From Mesorhizobium carmichaelinearum (GTDB lineage Bacteria > Pseudomonadota > Alphaproteobacteria > Rhizobiales > Rhizobiaceae), in the NCBI RefSeq assembly GCF_900199455.1, contig NZ_FZQR01000031.1, positions 1 through 52,873 of the forward strand: a stretch of DNA of 52,873 nucleotides, read 5' to 3'. Both the position numbers and the translations under genes were made by a program. The notes under the pieces are model-generated. The model saw only the letters and a program-made list of their open reading frames with translations, was not told the origin of the DNA and did not search any database. This document shows, piece by piece, positions 28,140 through 36,270 of this stretch. Each line of letters begins with the position of its first letter. Positions within the stretch are counted from its first letter, which is position 1.

Positions 28140-28351
28140 TGCCAGACGCCATTGAAGCGTCCAGTCGACGGAGGCCTTGCCCCATTCAGCCGCAAGTGCC
28201 TTCGAGCTGTCAATCCAGGGTGGGCCCCACTCCGCGACGGAGAGAGAGTTCGCGACGCCGCGGTGCCGACAAGTGATTCCGTTAGGTTTGGAACGGCGAG
28301 CGCCGCGCCGCCGAGGACTCCGGTTTTGATAACACTCGAAAACTCTGGCAT
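28140..28351 (-). pseudogene. Solute-binding protein gene stump (5' end only)
   Basis: The minus strand opens with ATGCCAGAGTTTTCG at 28351 and encodes TGVLGGAALAV, then slips frame and continues SLSVAEWGPPWIDSSKALAA and WGKASVDWTL. These segments match the intact binding protein at 9783 nearly residue for residue. Homology stops at about 28145 and permease leader sequence follows, so some 280 codons are deleted. The twin-arginine codons are also missing. The importer at 25318-28104 therefore has no binding protein of its own. Confidence 0.85.
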
Positions 28352-28427
28352 TTTGGTTTGCTGCCGATCAAGATTTGGTTCTTGTTAAGGCTCCGGTCGT
28401 GGCCTATGTTGTGCATTGAAGGTACCG

Positions 28428-28476
28428 GTGTACGACCTATATACAGCTATGATGCAGCACGGGGCTGACATGTCAA
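28428..28476 (-). promoter_or_regulatory. Promoter and shared operator of second importer (site e)
   Basis: On the minus strand TTGACA (28471-28476), 16 bp, then CATCAT (28449-28454), followed by CTGTATATAGGTCGTACAC (28446-28428) at the expected transcription start. The order and spacing copy those of the intact binding-protein gene at 9654-9705. The site also lies 120 bp before the divergent GntR gene and may give it autoregulation. Confidence 0.55.
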
Positions 28477-28567
28477 GGGAATTCGACTCATATGGGCAAT
28501 CGGCCAATTCTTGCTCGAGTTCGAGAATTGCGCGTCGCCACCGACCGACGGAGCGAGATTTTTAACG

Positions 28568-29239
28568 ATGGACAGAGTTATTAAAGAAACGGCAGAGCAA
28601 CGGCAGCGACGGATGTATGAAAGTATCCGGAAGCGGATCAGTATATTGCATTATCCGCCCGGCATGATGATAAATGAAACGCAACTCGCAAGCGAGTTCG
28701 GCGTCAGTCGCACTCCTTTGCGACGTGTTCTTCAGCAACTGAACTATGAGGGCCTACTCGAAATCAGAAATGGCGTCGGCACTCGTGTAACCGACATCGA
28801 CATGAAGACGTTCAAGGACATTTATGACCTTCGAATTCTTCTTGCTGAAAATATGGGAACCCTTTCTCCAAACTGGATCACGGATCGCCATCGGGACGTG
28901 TTGAAGGAATTGATTCAGCGTGCCGAACAGCTTCGCGGCAAGCCCGATATCGAGGAATTCGCACACCTGTCCAATGATCTCGAAGCCTTGGTTAACGACC
29001 TGATGGGCAGCATACCGATGCGTGAGATCTCTGGCGTTCTCTATTACAGGGTTGCTCGCATCTGGTACACCTTCTTGCCGAATTTGGAGTGGGATAGCGT
29101 TGTCGAGGAAGTGTTGGCTGAATTGAACCGTCTAAATGATGCGCTATTGGCCAATGACGTGGGCAAGCTTGGCAAAGCGAGAGCCGACTACGTGCGCCGG
29201 ATGCTGAAAAAAGTAAGCCGATATATTTCCAGCGACTGA
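28568..29239 (+). CDS. GntR family regulator, FCD type (second copy)
   Basis: This 223-residue protein starts with ATG at 28568; a longer frame to 28511 lacks an ATG start and homology. The winged helix contains QLASEFGVSRTPLRRVLQQL (about 38-57), followed by a helical effector domain with DIYDLRILLAENMG and YRVARIWYTFLPNLEWD. It is divergent from the second importer with site e between them, and similar to the regulator at 22801. It is probably the local repressor of the importer operon. Confidence 0.88.
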   Translation: MDRVIKETAEQRQRRMYESIRKRISILHYPPGMMINETQLASEFGVSRTPLRRVLQQLNYEGLLEIRNGVGTRVTDIDMKTFKDIYDLRILLAENMGTLSPNWITDRHRDVLKELIQRAEQLRGKPDIEEFAHLSNDLEALVNDLMGSIPMREISGVLYYRVARIWYTFLPNLEWDSVVEEVLAELNRLNDALLANDVGKLGKARADYVRRMLKKVSRYISSD

Positions 29240-29551
29240 CAGGCGTTGTTAGTGTGCTGAGGCTATTTATTCCGCTCGAAGGCCCCGGCGATTTGACATC
29301 GCAAGATGCACTGCGGCGATAGGGGTCACCGGTGGCTATATTCTGCACTTGAAAGGGGCAGAGGAGGGAAGTTGTCAGTCAGTGAGAACGGATGGGATGC
29401 TGCCGACGGCGCGACACAGGACCGACTCCGGTGGCAAACTCAAGCAGCGCAGCCCGAGAACGGGCCGCGCCTCAAAGACTCGCCGGGGCAAATCTACAGC
29501 TCTCAGGTAAAGGACCTGGCTAACAAAATCGATGCACCTACCGGAAACTGA
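29240..29551. other. Convergent intergenic stretch
   Basis: A 312-bp region between the GntR gene and the 3' end of the EutA-like gene. An 81-codon plus-strand frame (29306-29551) shows no family resemblance and no good ribosome site. I see nothing else in it. Confidence 0.35.
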
Positions 29552-30325
29552 TCAGTGCTCTCGCAGCAGTCGGCCGTATCCATCGAACTGATCGTTGATA
29601 CCCGCAAGACGCAGACAGTTCCACATCATGCCCTGGTTACTGGTAACAACGGGCTTGCCAGTATCCTGCTCGATCTGATCGATGACATCGATGGCTCGGA
29701 AGCCCCCGCAGCTCAGGAAGATCGCGTCGGCGTCAGGGTGGTCGATCGCCTTTGCGAACTCGCGAATGTATGCCGGGGTAACTCGGGTAATATCCTTGTC
29801 GTACGTCAAATCCAGGCCCTGAACGTTCAGGAGCTCGAAACCGCTCTTTTGCATGTGCTGCGCCACGACCGATGTTACCTCATCCGTGTAGGGCGTACCG
29901 ACCACAATTTTTTTGGCGGACAGAGCGCGAAGGCCCTCTACCACACCCGTCAGAAGCGTCGTCGCTTGGCGGTTGGGATGGGCACGCTTCAGTTCGCGAG
30001 TGACCGCTTCTTCACCCATTACCGCGGTACCCGACGTACAGGCATAGCACATAACCGAAACGTCGAATTCCGGCATCAACTCCGCAGCGGCTGCCGCCAG
30101 TCCGCTTTCCATCGCGGCCAGGTTCTCGACCGTGCAGCCGATGGGCATGTGCGAACGTGTGAAGTGCACACAGACGCCCTCGGGCGCCATGCGCATCGTG
30201 TCTTCTTCGATCAGGTGGTCGCTCGAAATCAGGACAAAGCCGATCCGCGCGCGCCACGCCCGACCGTTGTCCATTTCTGGTTCCCACTTTTCAGAAACAA
30301 TAGCCTGTCTTGCAGCTTCCGCCAT
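29552..30325 (-). CDS. eutA: Maleate isomerase / arylmalonate decarboxylase family, EutA-like
   Basis: This 257-residue enzyme of the Asp/Glu racemase-like superfamily starts with ATG at 30325, 9 nt after GGAGG. The two-cysteine active site of maleate isomerases is visible: C96 in CYACTSGT and C206 in FLSCGGFR. Threonine and tyrosine in VVGTPYTDEV also fit. EutA of ectoine clusters belongs here and its exact reaction is still unclear to me. It stands alone on the minus strand with operator site f upstream. A second, more distant member is at 47265. Confidence 0.8.
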   Translation of the reverse strand: MAEAARQAIVSEKWEPEMDNGRAWRARIGFVLISSDHLIEEDTMRMAPEGVCVHFTRSHMPIGCTVENLAAMESGLAAAAAELMPEFDVSVMCYACTSGTAVMGEEAVTRELKRAHPNRQATTLLTGVVEGLRALSAKKIVVGTPYTDEVTSVVAQHMQKSGFELLNVQGLDLTYDKDITRVTPAYIREFAKAIDHPDADAIFLSCGGFRAIDVIDQIEQDTGKPVVTSNQGMMWNCLRLAGINDQFDGYGRLLREH

Positions 30326-30412
30326 TTACGAGTCCTCCATCTAACAGCAATTCACGCTGTGCCACGCACAACCATCCAATCTGCGAAACCATAAGCTAGA
30401 TTACAAGCATAC

Positions 30413-30433
30413 ACAAGCTGTATATAGCAATAG
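30413..30433 (+). promoter_or_regulatory. Shared operator-like motif before EutA-like gene (site f)
   Basis: ACAAGCTGTATATAGC is found at 30413-30428, 88 bp upstream of the EutA-like start (minus) and 190 bp before the split aldolase gene (plus). Here the left arm CACAAG is conserved, while sites a and b conserve the right arm CTTGTG. This suggests that the full site is an imperfect palindrome CACAAGCT-RTATAY-AGCTTGTG. No clear -35 box is visible. Confidence 0.45.
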
Positions 30434-30444
30434 AACCTAGAAGC

Positions 30445-30556
30445 GGGATATTAGGGAATCCGCGCGCATTCGTGAAGCCCACGCCTGGCGTGCGAGTAAA
30501 TTCACCTTGACGACGACCTGATTGCCGATCTGAGGCAGGCACTGGACGCGCTCTGA
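30445..30556 (+). pseudogene. Possible C-terminal scrap of a trans-sulfuration-type PLP enzyme
   Basis: The last codons LDDDLIADLRQALDAL plus TGA (30506-30556) resemble the typical end of cystathionine gamma-synthase/beta-lyase proteins. Upstream codons up to 30445 are weakly similar in another frame. It is too short for certainty. Confidence 0.3.
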
Positions 30557-31108
30557 TGAGCCCAGTTCCGCATCGATTTCAACACTGACACGGTCATGCA
30601 GAAATCTGGAGCAATGCAATGGCAATCCTGAGCGGGCTTTCCGCTTTCCCTATCACGCCAACTCACCGGGACGGTCGGGTCGATGCCACGGCGCTGCGCA
30701 AGTTGGTTGCCAGGCTTTGCGCAGCGCAAGTCGATTCCATCGGCCTGCTCGGCAGCACCGGCAGCTACATGTATCTGACGCGCGAGGAACGACGTCGGGC
30801 CATCACCGAGACGCTCGGCGAAACCGGAGGGCAAACGCCCGTCGTCGTCGGCGTGGGCGCGCTGCGCACCGATGAGGCAGTGAAGTTCGCGCAGGACGCC
30901 AAGGCTATCGGCGCTACAGCGGGATTGCTTGCGGCTGTCTCTTACGCGCCGCTCACCGACGACGAGGTGTTCGAACATTTCTCGACCGTGGCGCGCGAAA
31001 GCGGACTGCCGATTGTCATTTACGACAATCCAGGCACCACGCACTTCCAGTTCACCCCGGCACTTGTCGGCCGTCTAGGAAAGATGCCGGGGATCGTCGC
31101 AATCAAGA

Positions 31109-31116
31109 ATCCAACC
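31109..31116 (+). repeat. Target site duplication, left copy (ATCCAACC)
   Basis: These eight bases immediately before the left end of the IS66 element equal 34074-34081 on the other side. IS66 elements make 8-bp duplications, so both borders are exact. Confidence 0.93.
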
Positions 31117-31193
31117 GTAAGCGCGTAGGCATCCCCACGTAGCGTGCAGGCGGTTGATCGCTCATTTTCAGCATGAATCATGCGGAGAATCCT

Positions 31194-31580
31194 ATGAGCG
31201 ACAGTATGAGCCATCATCGAACATTCGAGATTTTGACGGCGGAGCCTGTGCCGTCCCGACGCAAGCCGCGCCATCGGTCGGACGAAGAGAAGGCACGGCT
31301 TGTCGCCGAAGCGTTCTCGCCAGGGGGCAATGTGTCGGCGGTTGCGCGTTCCGAGGGGCTGGACCCCTCGCAGCTCTATGCGTGGCGCCGCAAGGCGCTT
31401 TCGTCGGGCATGCTTGCGCCACTGACGGAGGGAGCGAGCAAGCCGGCGAAGTTCACGCGCTTTGAAGCGGTGGGCAGCGACACGGTGGAAATCGTCATTG
31501 GCGATGCAGTGGTGCGCACCGGCGGCGATGTTGATCCCGATCGCCTGGCGAGGATCATCCGCGCGGTTCGCAAGGCATGA
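31194..31580 (+). CDS. tnpA: IS66 TnpA (HTH protein)
   Basis: This 128-residue accessory protein starts with ATG at 31194, 7 nt after GGAG; an upstream ATG at 31173 is possible. The N-terminal HTH shows SDEEKARLVAEAFSPGGNVS and SQLYAWRRKAL. It overlaps tnpB by ATGA. Confidence 0.9.
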   Translation: MSDSMSHHRTFEILTAEPVPSRRKPRHRSDEEKARLVAEAFSPGGNVSAVARSEGLDPSQLYAWRRKALSSGMLAPLTEGASKPAKFTRFEAVGSDTVEIVIGDAVVRTGGDVDPDRLARIIRAVRKA

Positions 31581-31921
31581 TCGCTTCCGGTGTGGTGGTT
31601 TACGTGTCGTGCCAGCCGGTCGACTTCCGCAAGGGCGCGGCATCGTTGATGGCTTTGGTCAGGGATGGCGGCCTGGACCCGTTCTCCGGGGCGCTTCACG
31701 TATTCCGTTCGAAGCGTGCGGACCGGGTTCGCATCGTGTGGTGGGACGGCAGCGGGGTTTGTCTTTATTCGAAGACTCTAGAAGATCACAGCTTCTGCTG
31801 GTCTGCGATATCGGTCGCGCGCATGCGTCTCGACCACGCCCAGTTGATGGCGCTTCTGGCCGGGCTAGACTGGAAAAAGATCCGTCCGGCCAGGGTCAGG
31901 CGGCCGTTATCGACGGGCTGA
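31577..31921 (+). CDS. tnpB: IS66 TnpB (Orf2)
   Basis: This 114-residue IS66 Orf2-type protein contains the hallmark YVSCQPVDFRKGAASLMALV and RVRIVWWDGSGVCLYSKTLE. It is required for transposition in studied IS66 elements, role not fully known. The start overlaps the tnpA stop. Confidence 0.92.
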   Translation: MIASGVVVYVSCQPVDFRKGAASLMALVRDGGLDPFSGALHVFRSKRADRVRIVWWDGSGVCLYSKTLEDHSFCWSAISVARMRLDHAQLMALLAGLDWKKIRPARVRRPLSTG

Positions 31922-31997
31922 AACCGGCCTGCGGCAAGATGAATCATGCGGCTGGAACGGTTGGGAAAGCGGCTGTTTTTGTGTTCTGTTGCTTGCC

Positions 31998-34052
31998 ATG
32001 GTTCTACCGGGTCTTGCCCTTCCCGACGACGTTGATGCGCTGAAGGCGATGATCCTTTCCATGGCTCGCGAGCAGGCTGCGAGCGAGGCCCGGATCGCAG
32101 TCGCCGAAGCTCGGATCGCAGCATCTGAGACGGAGGTCACCCGGCTGAAGGCCGTCGAGAAGAGCGCCAGCGAGCGGATCGCCAACCTCACGTCGATCCT
32201 GAAAGTTTTGCAGCGCACGCAACATGGCACGCGTTCCGAGCGGCTACGCCTGGCCATCGACGACGAGCAGGTCTCCTTTGTCTTCGAGGAGGTCGAGACC
32301 GGCCTTTCGGAAATCCGGAGCGAACTTGCTCACGCGGCCGGGGACAAGCCGAAGCGAGCCCCGCGCCCGCGCAAGGGTTTTGCCGCCCACCTCGAACGCA
32401 TCGAGGAAGTTATCGAGCCGGAAATCCCGGCCGACTGCGAGGAGTTGGAAAAGGTCCTGATCGGTGAGGATCGCTCTGAACGGCTGGACGTCGTGCCGCC
32501 GAAGTTCCGGGTCATCGTCACGCGCCGTCCCAAATACGCCTTCCGGGGCCGTGACGGCGTGGTCCAGACTCTGGCGCCGGCCCACATCATCGAAAGCGGC
32601 CTGCCTACGGAGAGGCTGCTCGCCTATATCGCCGTGTCGAAATACGCCGATGGCCTCCCGCTTTACCGGCAGGAGGCCATCTATCTGCGCGACGGTGTCG
32701 AGATCAGCCGGTCGCTGATGGCGCAGTGGATGGGGCATCTGGGCTTTGAATTGCAGATGCTCGCCGATTATATCCTGGAGCGTGTGAAGGAGGGCGAAAG
32801 GGTCTTCGCCGACGAGACGACCTTGCCCACCCTTGCCCCCGGTTCCGGGAAAACCACGAAAGCCTGGCTATGGGCCTACGCACGGGATGATCGACCCTAT
32901 GGCGGAACCAGTCCGCCAATGGTTGCCTATCGTTTTGAAGACAGCAGAGGCGCCGATTGCGTGGCGCGCCACCTCGCCGGATTCAGCGGCATCCTGCAAG
33001 TGGATGGCTACTCGGCCTATACCAACCTGGTCAAGGCACGGGCCAAAGCCGGCAGTAATGAAACAATCCGACTCGCCGGGTGCTGGGCTCACCTGCGGCG
33101 CAAATTCTACGACCTGCACATCACCGGGGTCTCGCAGGCCGCGACGGTAACGATCATCGCCATGACCGAATTGTGGAAGGTCGAGGACGAGGTTCGCGGC
33201 AAGGATGCCGGAAGCCGCGCCGCGCTCCGTCAGGAAAAGTCCGTGGCCATTGTCGCGAGCCTCTTCGATCTATGGGAAGCGGAACTGCACAAGGTCTCCA
33301 GAAAATCCAAGACCGCCGAGGCAATCCGCTACGCGCTCACCCGGCGGGAGGCGCTGGGACGCTTTCTGATGGACGGTCGCATCGAGATCGACTCCAACAT
33401 CGTCGAGCGCGCGATCAGGCCCCAAACAACGACCGATTCATACTGCACCTCCTCTTCAAACGTCCGGAAACAGGGACTTTTGGCTTTCCATTTTGATGCG
33501 ACACGGGCCTCTGTGACGCTGAAACTGGGTCACTTCGTCCTTTTCCAGATCCGTAGCTCGTATTTGGTGCGGCGCATCCGGCACCACCTGCTCGGTAGGG
33601 AGCACGCCCTCCTTGATCAGTCGACGGACGCGATGGGCAGTAACTCCAAGCTTTTTGGCGGCTTCGGTCAGCGTGAGCCTCTCGCCATTCTTTTCGGCGG
33701 ATCGGTAGCCGTGGATTTTATGGACTGTGCGCAGTGCCCCGACACGGCGCCCTGTCCAGGTTTTGCCTTGTCCGGTCTGCATTCCCATTCGGTTGAGAGT
33801 AGCGGCAATGTCGGCATCGGACCATCGGGTCGCCATAGACCGCATGATCGCAAGGGCGGCCTCGGGAGTACTCTGGCCATGCTCGCCCGATTTAGGTTAC
33901 GAACCTGGGCGACGGTAGCCACCTTGCTGCAAACCTGCAAAATGAACAGCGTCGATCCGCTCGACTGGCTCTCGCAGACCTTGACCCGCATCGCTCAAGG
34001 CTGGCCGGCATCCGAAATCGAAATGCTCATGCCTTGGAACTTTAGGGCCTGA
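31998..34052 (+). CDS. tnpC: IS66 TnpC transposase, chimeric near the C-terminus
   Basis: The frame is 684 residues instead of the usual 510-560. It has an N-terminal coiled coil (about 15-75), a zinc-finger-like region weakly kept, and the DDE core: D in FADETTLPTL, D in LQVDGYSAY and E in NIVERAIRP. Directly after RPQ (about 33424) the expected RKNSLFAGSDGG segment is replaced by about 160 unrelated residues. The sequence then returns to IS66 at RTWATVATLLQTCKMNSVDP (about 33900). The foreign part is the antisense of a recombinase gene. The reading frame stays open, but folding and activity are doubtful. Start at 31998 or an upstream codon. Confidence 0.85.
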   Translation: MVLPGLALPDDVDALKAMILSMAREQAASEARIAVAEARIAASETEVTRLKAVEKSASERIANLTSILKVLQRTQHGTRSERLRLAIDDEQVSFVFEEVETGLSEIRSELAHAAGDKPKRAPRPRKGFAAHLERIEEVIEPEIPADCEELEKVLIGEDRSERLDVVPPKFRVIVTRRPKYAFRGRDGVVQTLAPAHIIESGLPTERLLAYIAVSKYADGLPLYRQEAIYLRDGVEISRSLMAQWMGHLGFELQMLADYILERVKEGERVFADETTLPTLAPGSGKTTKAWLWAYARDDRPYGGTSPPMVAYRFEDSRGADCVARHLAGFSGILQVDGYSAYTNLVKARAKAGSNETIRLAGCWAHLRRKFYDLHITGVSQAATVTIIAMTELWKVEDEVRGKDAGSRAALRQEKSVAIVASLFDLWEAELHKVSRKSKTAEAIRYALTRREALGRFLMDGRIEIDSNIVERAIRPQTTTDSYCTSSSNVRKQGLLAFHFDATRASVTLKLGHFVLFQIRSSYLVRRIRHHLLGREHALLDQSTDAMGSNSKLFGGFGQREPLAILFGGSVAVDFMDCAQCPDTAPCPGFALSGLHSHSVESSGNVGIGPSGRHRPHDRKGGLGSTLAMLARFRLRTWATVATLLQTCKMNSVDPLDWLSQTLTRIAQGWPASEIEMLMPWNFRA
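33456..33884 (-). pseudogene. Serine-recombinase C-terminal fragment embedded in tnpC
   Basis: The minus strand encodes the C-terminal part of a large site-specific recombinase of the resolvase/invertase type. Pieces are STPEAALAIMRSMATRWSD, TWTGRRVGALR, and an HTH-like LTLTEAAKKLGVTAHRVRRL, ending SLFPDV with a stop at 33456. The catalytic N-terminal domain is absent. Just downstream, GAGGAGGTGCAGTATGAA looks like the ribosome site and start of its original next gene. The fragment came in with the foreign block in the IS66 transposase gene. Confidence 0.7.
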
Positions 34053-34073
34053 CGTTATCGGCTGACCGCTTAC

Positions 34074-34081
34074 ATCCAACC
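34074..34081 (+). repeat. Target site duplication, right copy (ATCCAACC)
   Basis: Right-hand copy of the 8-bp repeat produced by IS66 insertion, identical to 31109-31116. Confidence 0.93.
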
Positions 34082-34520
34082 GATGGTGGCGATACGATCA
34101 ACAGCCATCTGGCTGAGCAGAGGCGCATCGTTCCGGAGGAATTCTCGATCGGCTACAGTGGCGACCGGAACTGCTCCGAAGCCATGATCGCCGGAGCCGA
34201 CACATGGTACAGCGTCCTCGGCGGCATCTTGCCCGAACCCTGTCTGAAAATCGTCAGGGCAGCGCAGCGCGGAGACGCCGAGGAAGCACGCAGACTGGAC
34301 CGCAGACTGATGCCTGTGTGGGATCTCTTCAAGAAATTCTCCAGCCTTCGCGTCGTCTATGCACTCGCCGAATTGCTGGACATTTGTTCCACCGAACCCC
34401 CATTCCCGATCCTGCCGGTCTCTGCCGCGGCAAAGCGCGAGATCGCCGAGGTATTGCAAAATCTGCCCTCAGGCTCCGGTTGGTGAACCGTGTGAGGCTT
34501 GATCAACGAAAGGATCAGTC

Positions 34521-34691
34521 ATGTATGTCCCTGCGCATTTCAATGAGCCAAACCGAGACGTTCTTTACGACATGATCGAGAACAATGTGCTTGGTGTTTT
34601 GATCACCCACGGAGCAAGCGGCCTCGACGCCAATCACATCCCTAGCAGTCAGAATGCGCGTTGGAGCGCTTCTACGTGCCAATGGCGATGA
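34521..34691 (+). pseudogene. PaiB-type FMN-binding protein, N-terminal fragment
   Basis: Starting with ATG at 34521 behind AAAGGA, 34 bp after the aldolase stop, the frame reads MYVPAHFNEPNRDVLYDMIE and on to about 40 residues of a PaiB-like FMN-binding split-barrel protein (family length about 200). Homology ends near 34640 and the frame stops at 34691. It was probably co-transcribed with the aldolase. Confidence 0.7.
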
Positions 34692-34851
34692 TGCGCCGCG
34701 TTCCCCCTCTGTTTTTCGGATGGGTTGGAGCCGGTTCCGCAGACAGCGCGAACCGGGAAGGGCGCAGCGCGGCCGGAAGGCAGAGGGGGGAACGGTTGCA
34801 GCGGGTTTGGAGGTTCGGGAGGCTCCGGCCGGCCCGCTACGAAGAAACGAC

Positions 34852-35094
34852 ATGCCAAAGGCTATTCAGAAGATCACCCTCGACCGATCGGATGACATTC
34901 CCTTCGACAATCTCGAACTCTCCCAGAAGAACGTTCGCAACATCAAGGTGGGCGCCTCGATTGAGGATCTCGCCAACCACATCGGCCTTCGGGGACTGCT
35001 CATGAGCCTGAATGTACGGCCGATCCTTAGCGAGAACGCCCGGCAGCGAGGAACCACCGCAACGCAGGCACGCAGTTGGAGTACGGCCGGGTAA
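34852..35094 (+). pseudogene. ParB/RepB-like partition protein, N-terminal fragment
   Basis: Eighty residues beginning MPKAIQKITLDRSDDIPF and continuing with SQKNVRNIKVGASIEDLA resemble the start of plasmid-type ParB/RepB nuclease-fold proteins common on rhizobial plasmids. Homology stops at about 35060 where sulfatase-like sequence joins. Full proteins have several hundred residues, so this is a scrap, not a replication locus. Confidence 0.65.
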
Positions 35095-35981
35095 CGCCTC
35101 ATACGCGCGAGGGCTTCATCCCCCCGACCAAGACTTTTGACGGCGATGAAGAAGACCTGACGATTGCGGGCGTGCAGCTCAAGTTGATCTTCACGCCGGG
35201 CGAAGCTGACGAGAACATCTCGGTCTGGCTACCTGATCGCAAGGTGCTCATCGCTGGTGATGTCTTCTTGAAGACCTTCCCCAACATCGCTCCGCTGCGG
35301 GGCTTGCCAACTCGCCCGGTGGAGAAGTGGATTTCGAGCCTGAACAAGCTGATCGCCCTTGATCCGGATTTCGTGGTCCCCGGACATATGGGCACTATCC
35401 AGGATGCCGCTAAAGCGAAAGACGCACTTGTGGCTTCTCGCGACGGCATCAAATTCGTCTATGACAGGACGATGGAGGGCATTGCCAAAGGGAAGACACC
35501 CGACGAGCTGGTCCAGGAAATTAAACTGCCGGAAAAGCTCGCGAAGCATCCTTATCTGCAAGAATTCTACGGCACTGTCGCATGGTCGGTGCGCGGGATC
35601 TACTCTCAGAATGCGGGCTGGTTTGACGGTAACCCAACCAAAATCTTTCCGATGACCGATAAGGAACGGGCGGAAAAGCTGGTCGCTATGATCGGTGGTC
35701 GAGAGAGAATGTTGGAGAGTGCGCAAGCAGCGCTCGAGGTCGAAGAGTTCCAGTGGGCCGCAGAACAGGCCGATTACCTACTCGCGCTCGATCCGGACGA
35801 TAGTCTGGCGACCGAGGTAAAGGTTCGGGCCCTCCGAGCGTTGGGTGAGCGTCAGATGAATGCGACGGCCCGAAACTACTATCTCACCGTGGCCAACAGC
35901 TTGAAAGAGAGCCAAAGCCCAAAGCCAGGTAAGCAAGTGCCGCTGCCACTGCCCCGACGATCGTCAGGGAGAGACCGGTAA
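35076..35981 (+). pseudogene. Alkyl/aryl sulfatase (metallo-beta-lactamase fold), 5'-truncated
   Basis: About 295 residues match the middle and dimerisation part of SdsA/BDS1-type alkylsulfatases: VQLKLIFTPGEADENISVWL, LIAGDVFLKTFPNI, VVPGHMG (metal His), then the helical domain with GKTPDELVQEIKLP and AWSVRGIYSQNAGWFDGNP. The HxHxDH metal motif of the N-terminal half is missing because the 5' end is replaced by the ParB-like scrap. The stop codon (35979-35981) lies within the inverted repeat of the element at 35971, so the C-terminus is also altered. It is probably inactive. Confidence 0.8.
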
Positions 35982-36008
35982 TTTCTTCTGTGGTTGCCGC
36001 CTGTGATG
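35971..36008 (+). repeat. Left terminal inverted repeat of MITE-like element
   Basis: Begins GAGACCGGTAATTTCTTCTG; the exact complement is at 36218-36255. Confidence 0.9.
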
Positions 36009-36217
36009 CAAGAAGTTTCTGATCCTATGGGTGGTGATCGAGCGAGGTCTTCTGTAAGGCCTTTGAATGCGGCGCTTTCAGAAGCCGCTGGCCGGTATGG
36101 TGACCTGCGGATCGGGTCCATATCTCTGGGACGAGCTCGCAGGCTCGGTCAAATTATCTGGTTTTCCCGATCCAGATCTGTTCGATCATTTTGCCCATTC
36201 GGGACGTCGCCTTCTTT

Positions 36218-36255
36218 CATCACAGGCGGCAACCACAGAAGAAATTACCGGTCTC
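36218..36255 (-). repeat. Right terminal inverted repeat of MITE-like element
   Basis: Ends AGAAATTACCGGTCTC; the exact complement of 35971-36008. Confidence 0.9.
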
Positions 36256-36270
36256 GACGAAAAAGTGGAC

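Larger units (their letters stand above)
31117..34073 (+). mobile_element. Complete IS66-family element with 8-bp target duplication
   Basis: A 2957-bp element starts GTAAGCGCGTAGGC and ends with CGGCTGACCGCTTAC, the inverted form of the GTAAGCG terminus typical of IS66. It carries tnpA, tnpB and tnpC on the plus strand and has inserted in the aldolase gene. Its tnpC contains about 470 bp of foreign DNA near the 3' end, so present mobility is doubtful. Confidence 0.93.
30619..34486 (+). pseudogene. Dihydrodipicolinate synthase / N-acetylneuraminate lyase family gene split by IS66
   Basis: The 5' part (30619-31116, 166 codons, ATG behind GGAG) and 3' part (34082-34486, 134 codons plus stop) join perfectly in frame once the IS66 element and one 8-bp repeat are removed, giving a normal 300-residue aldolase-lyase. 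Visible are GSTGSY near 45-50, Y135 in YDNPGTT and Schiff-base K163 in AIKNPT. The element sits three codons after that Lys. Family members condense or cleave pyruvate or oxo-acid compounds. The product before insertion could have served an opine-like or hydroxy-amino acid route. The gene is currently inactive but intact apart from the insertion, so the event looks recent. Confidence 0.9.
35971..36255. mobile_element. 285-bp MITE-like element with 38-bp terminal inverted repeats
   Basis: Bases 35971-36008 and 36218-36255 are perfect inverted copies over 38 bp, and the match continues with one mismatch for some 7 bp inward. Outer ends are GAGACCGGTAATTTC and its complement. The inside codes for nothing I recognise. 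A 2-bp GA repeat flanks it, too short to prove a duplication. It cuts the sulfatase 3' end and finishes 15 bp before the asnC start. A degenerate copy of one end lies at 40213-40239 after a transposase fragment, so that element type may mobilise it. Confidence 0.75.

Noticed and set aside
34852..35094. A plasmid replication or partition locus
   Set aside because: Only about 70 N-terminal codons of a ParB/RepB-like gene are present, with no RepA, RepC or parS-like repeats nearby.
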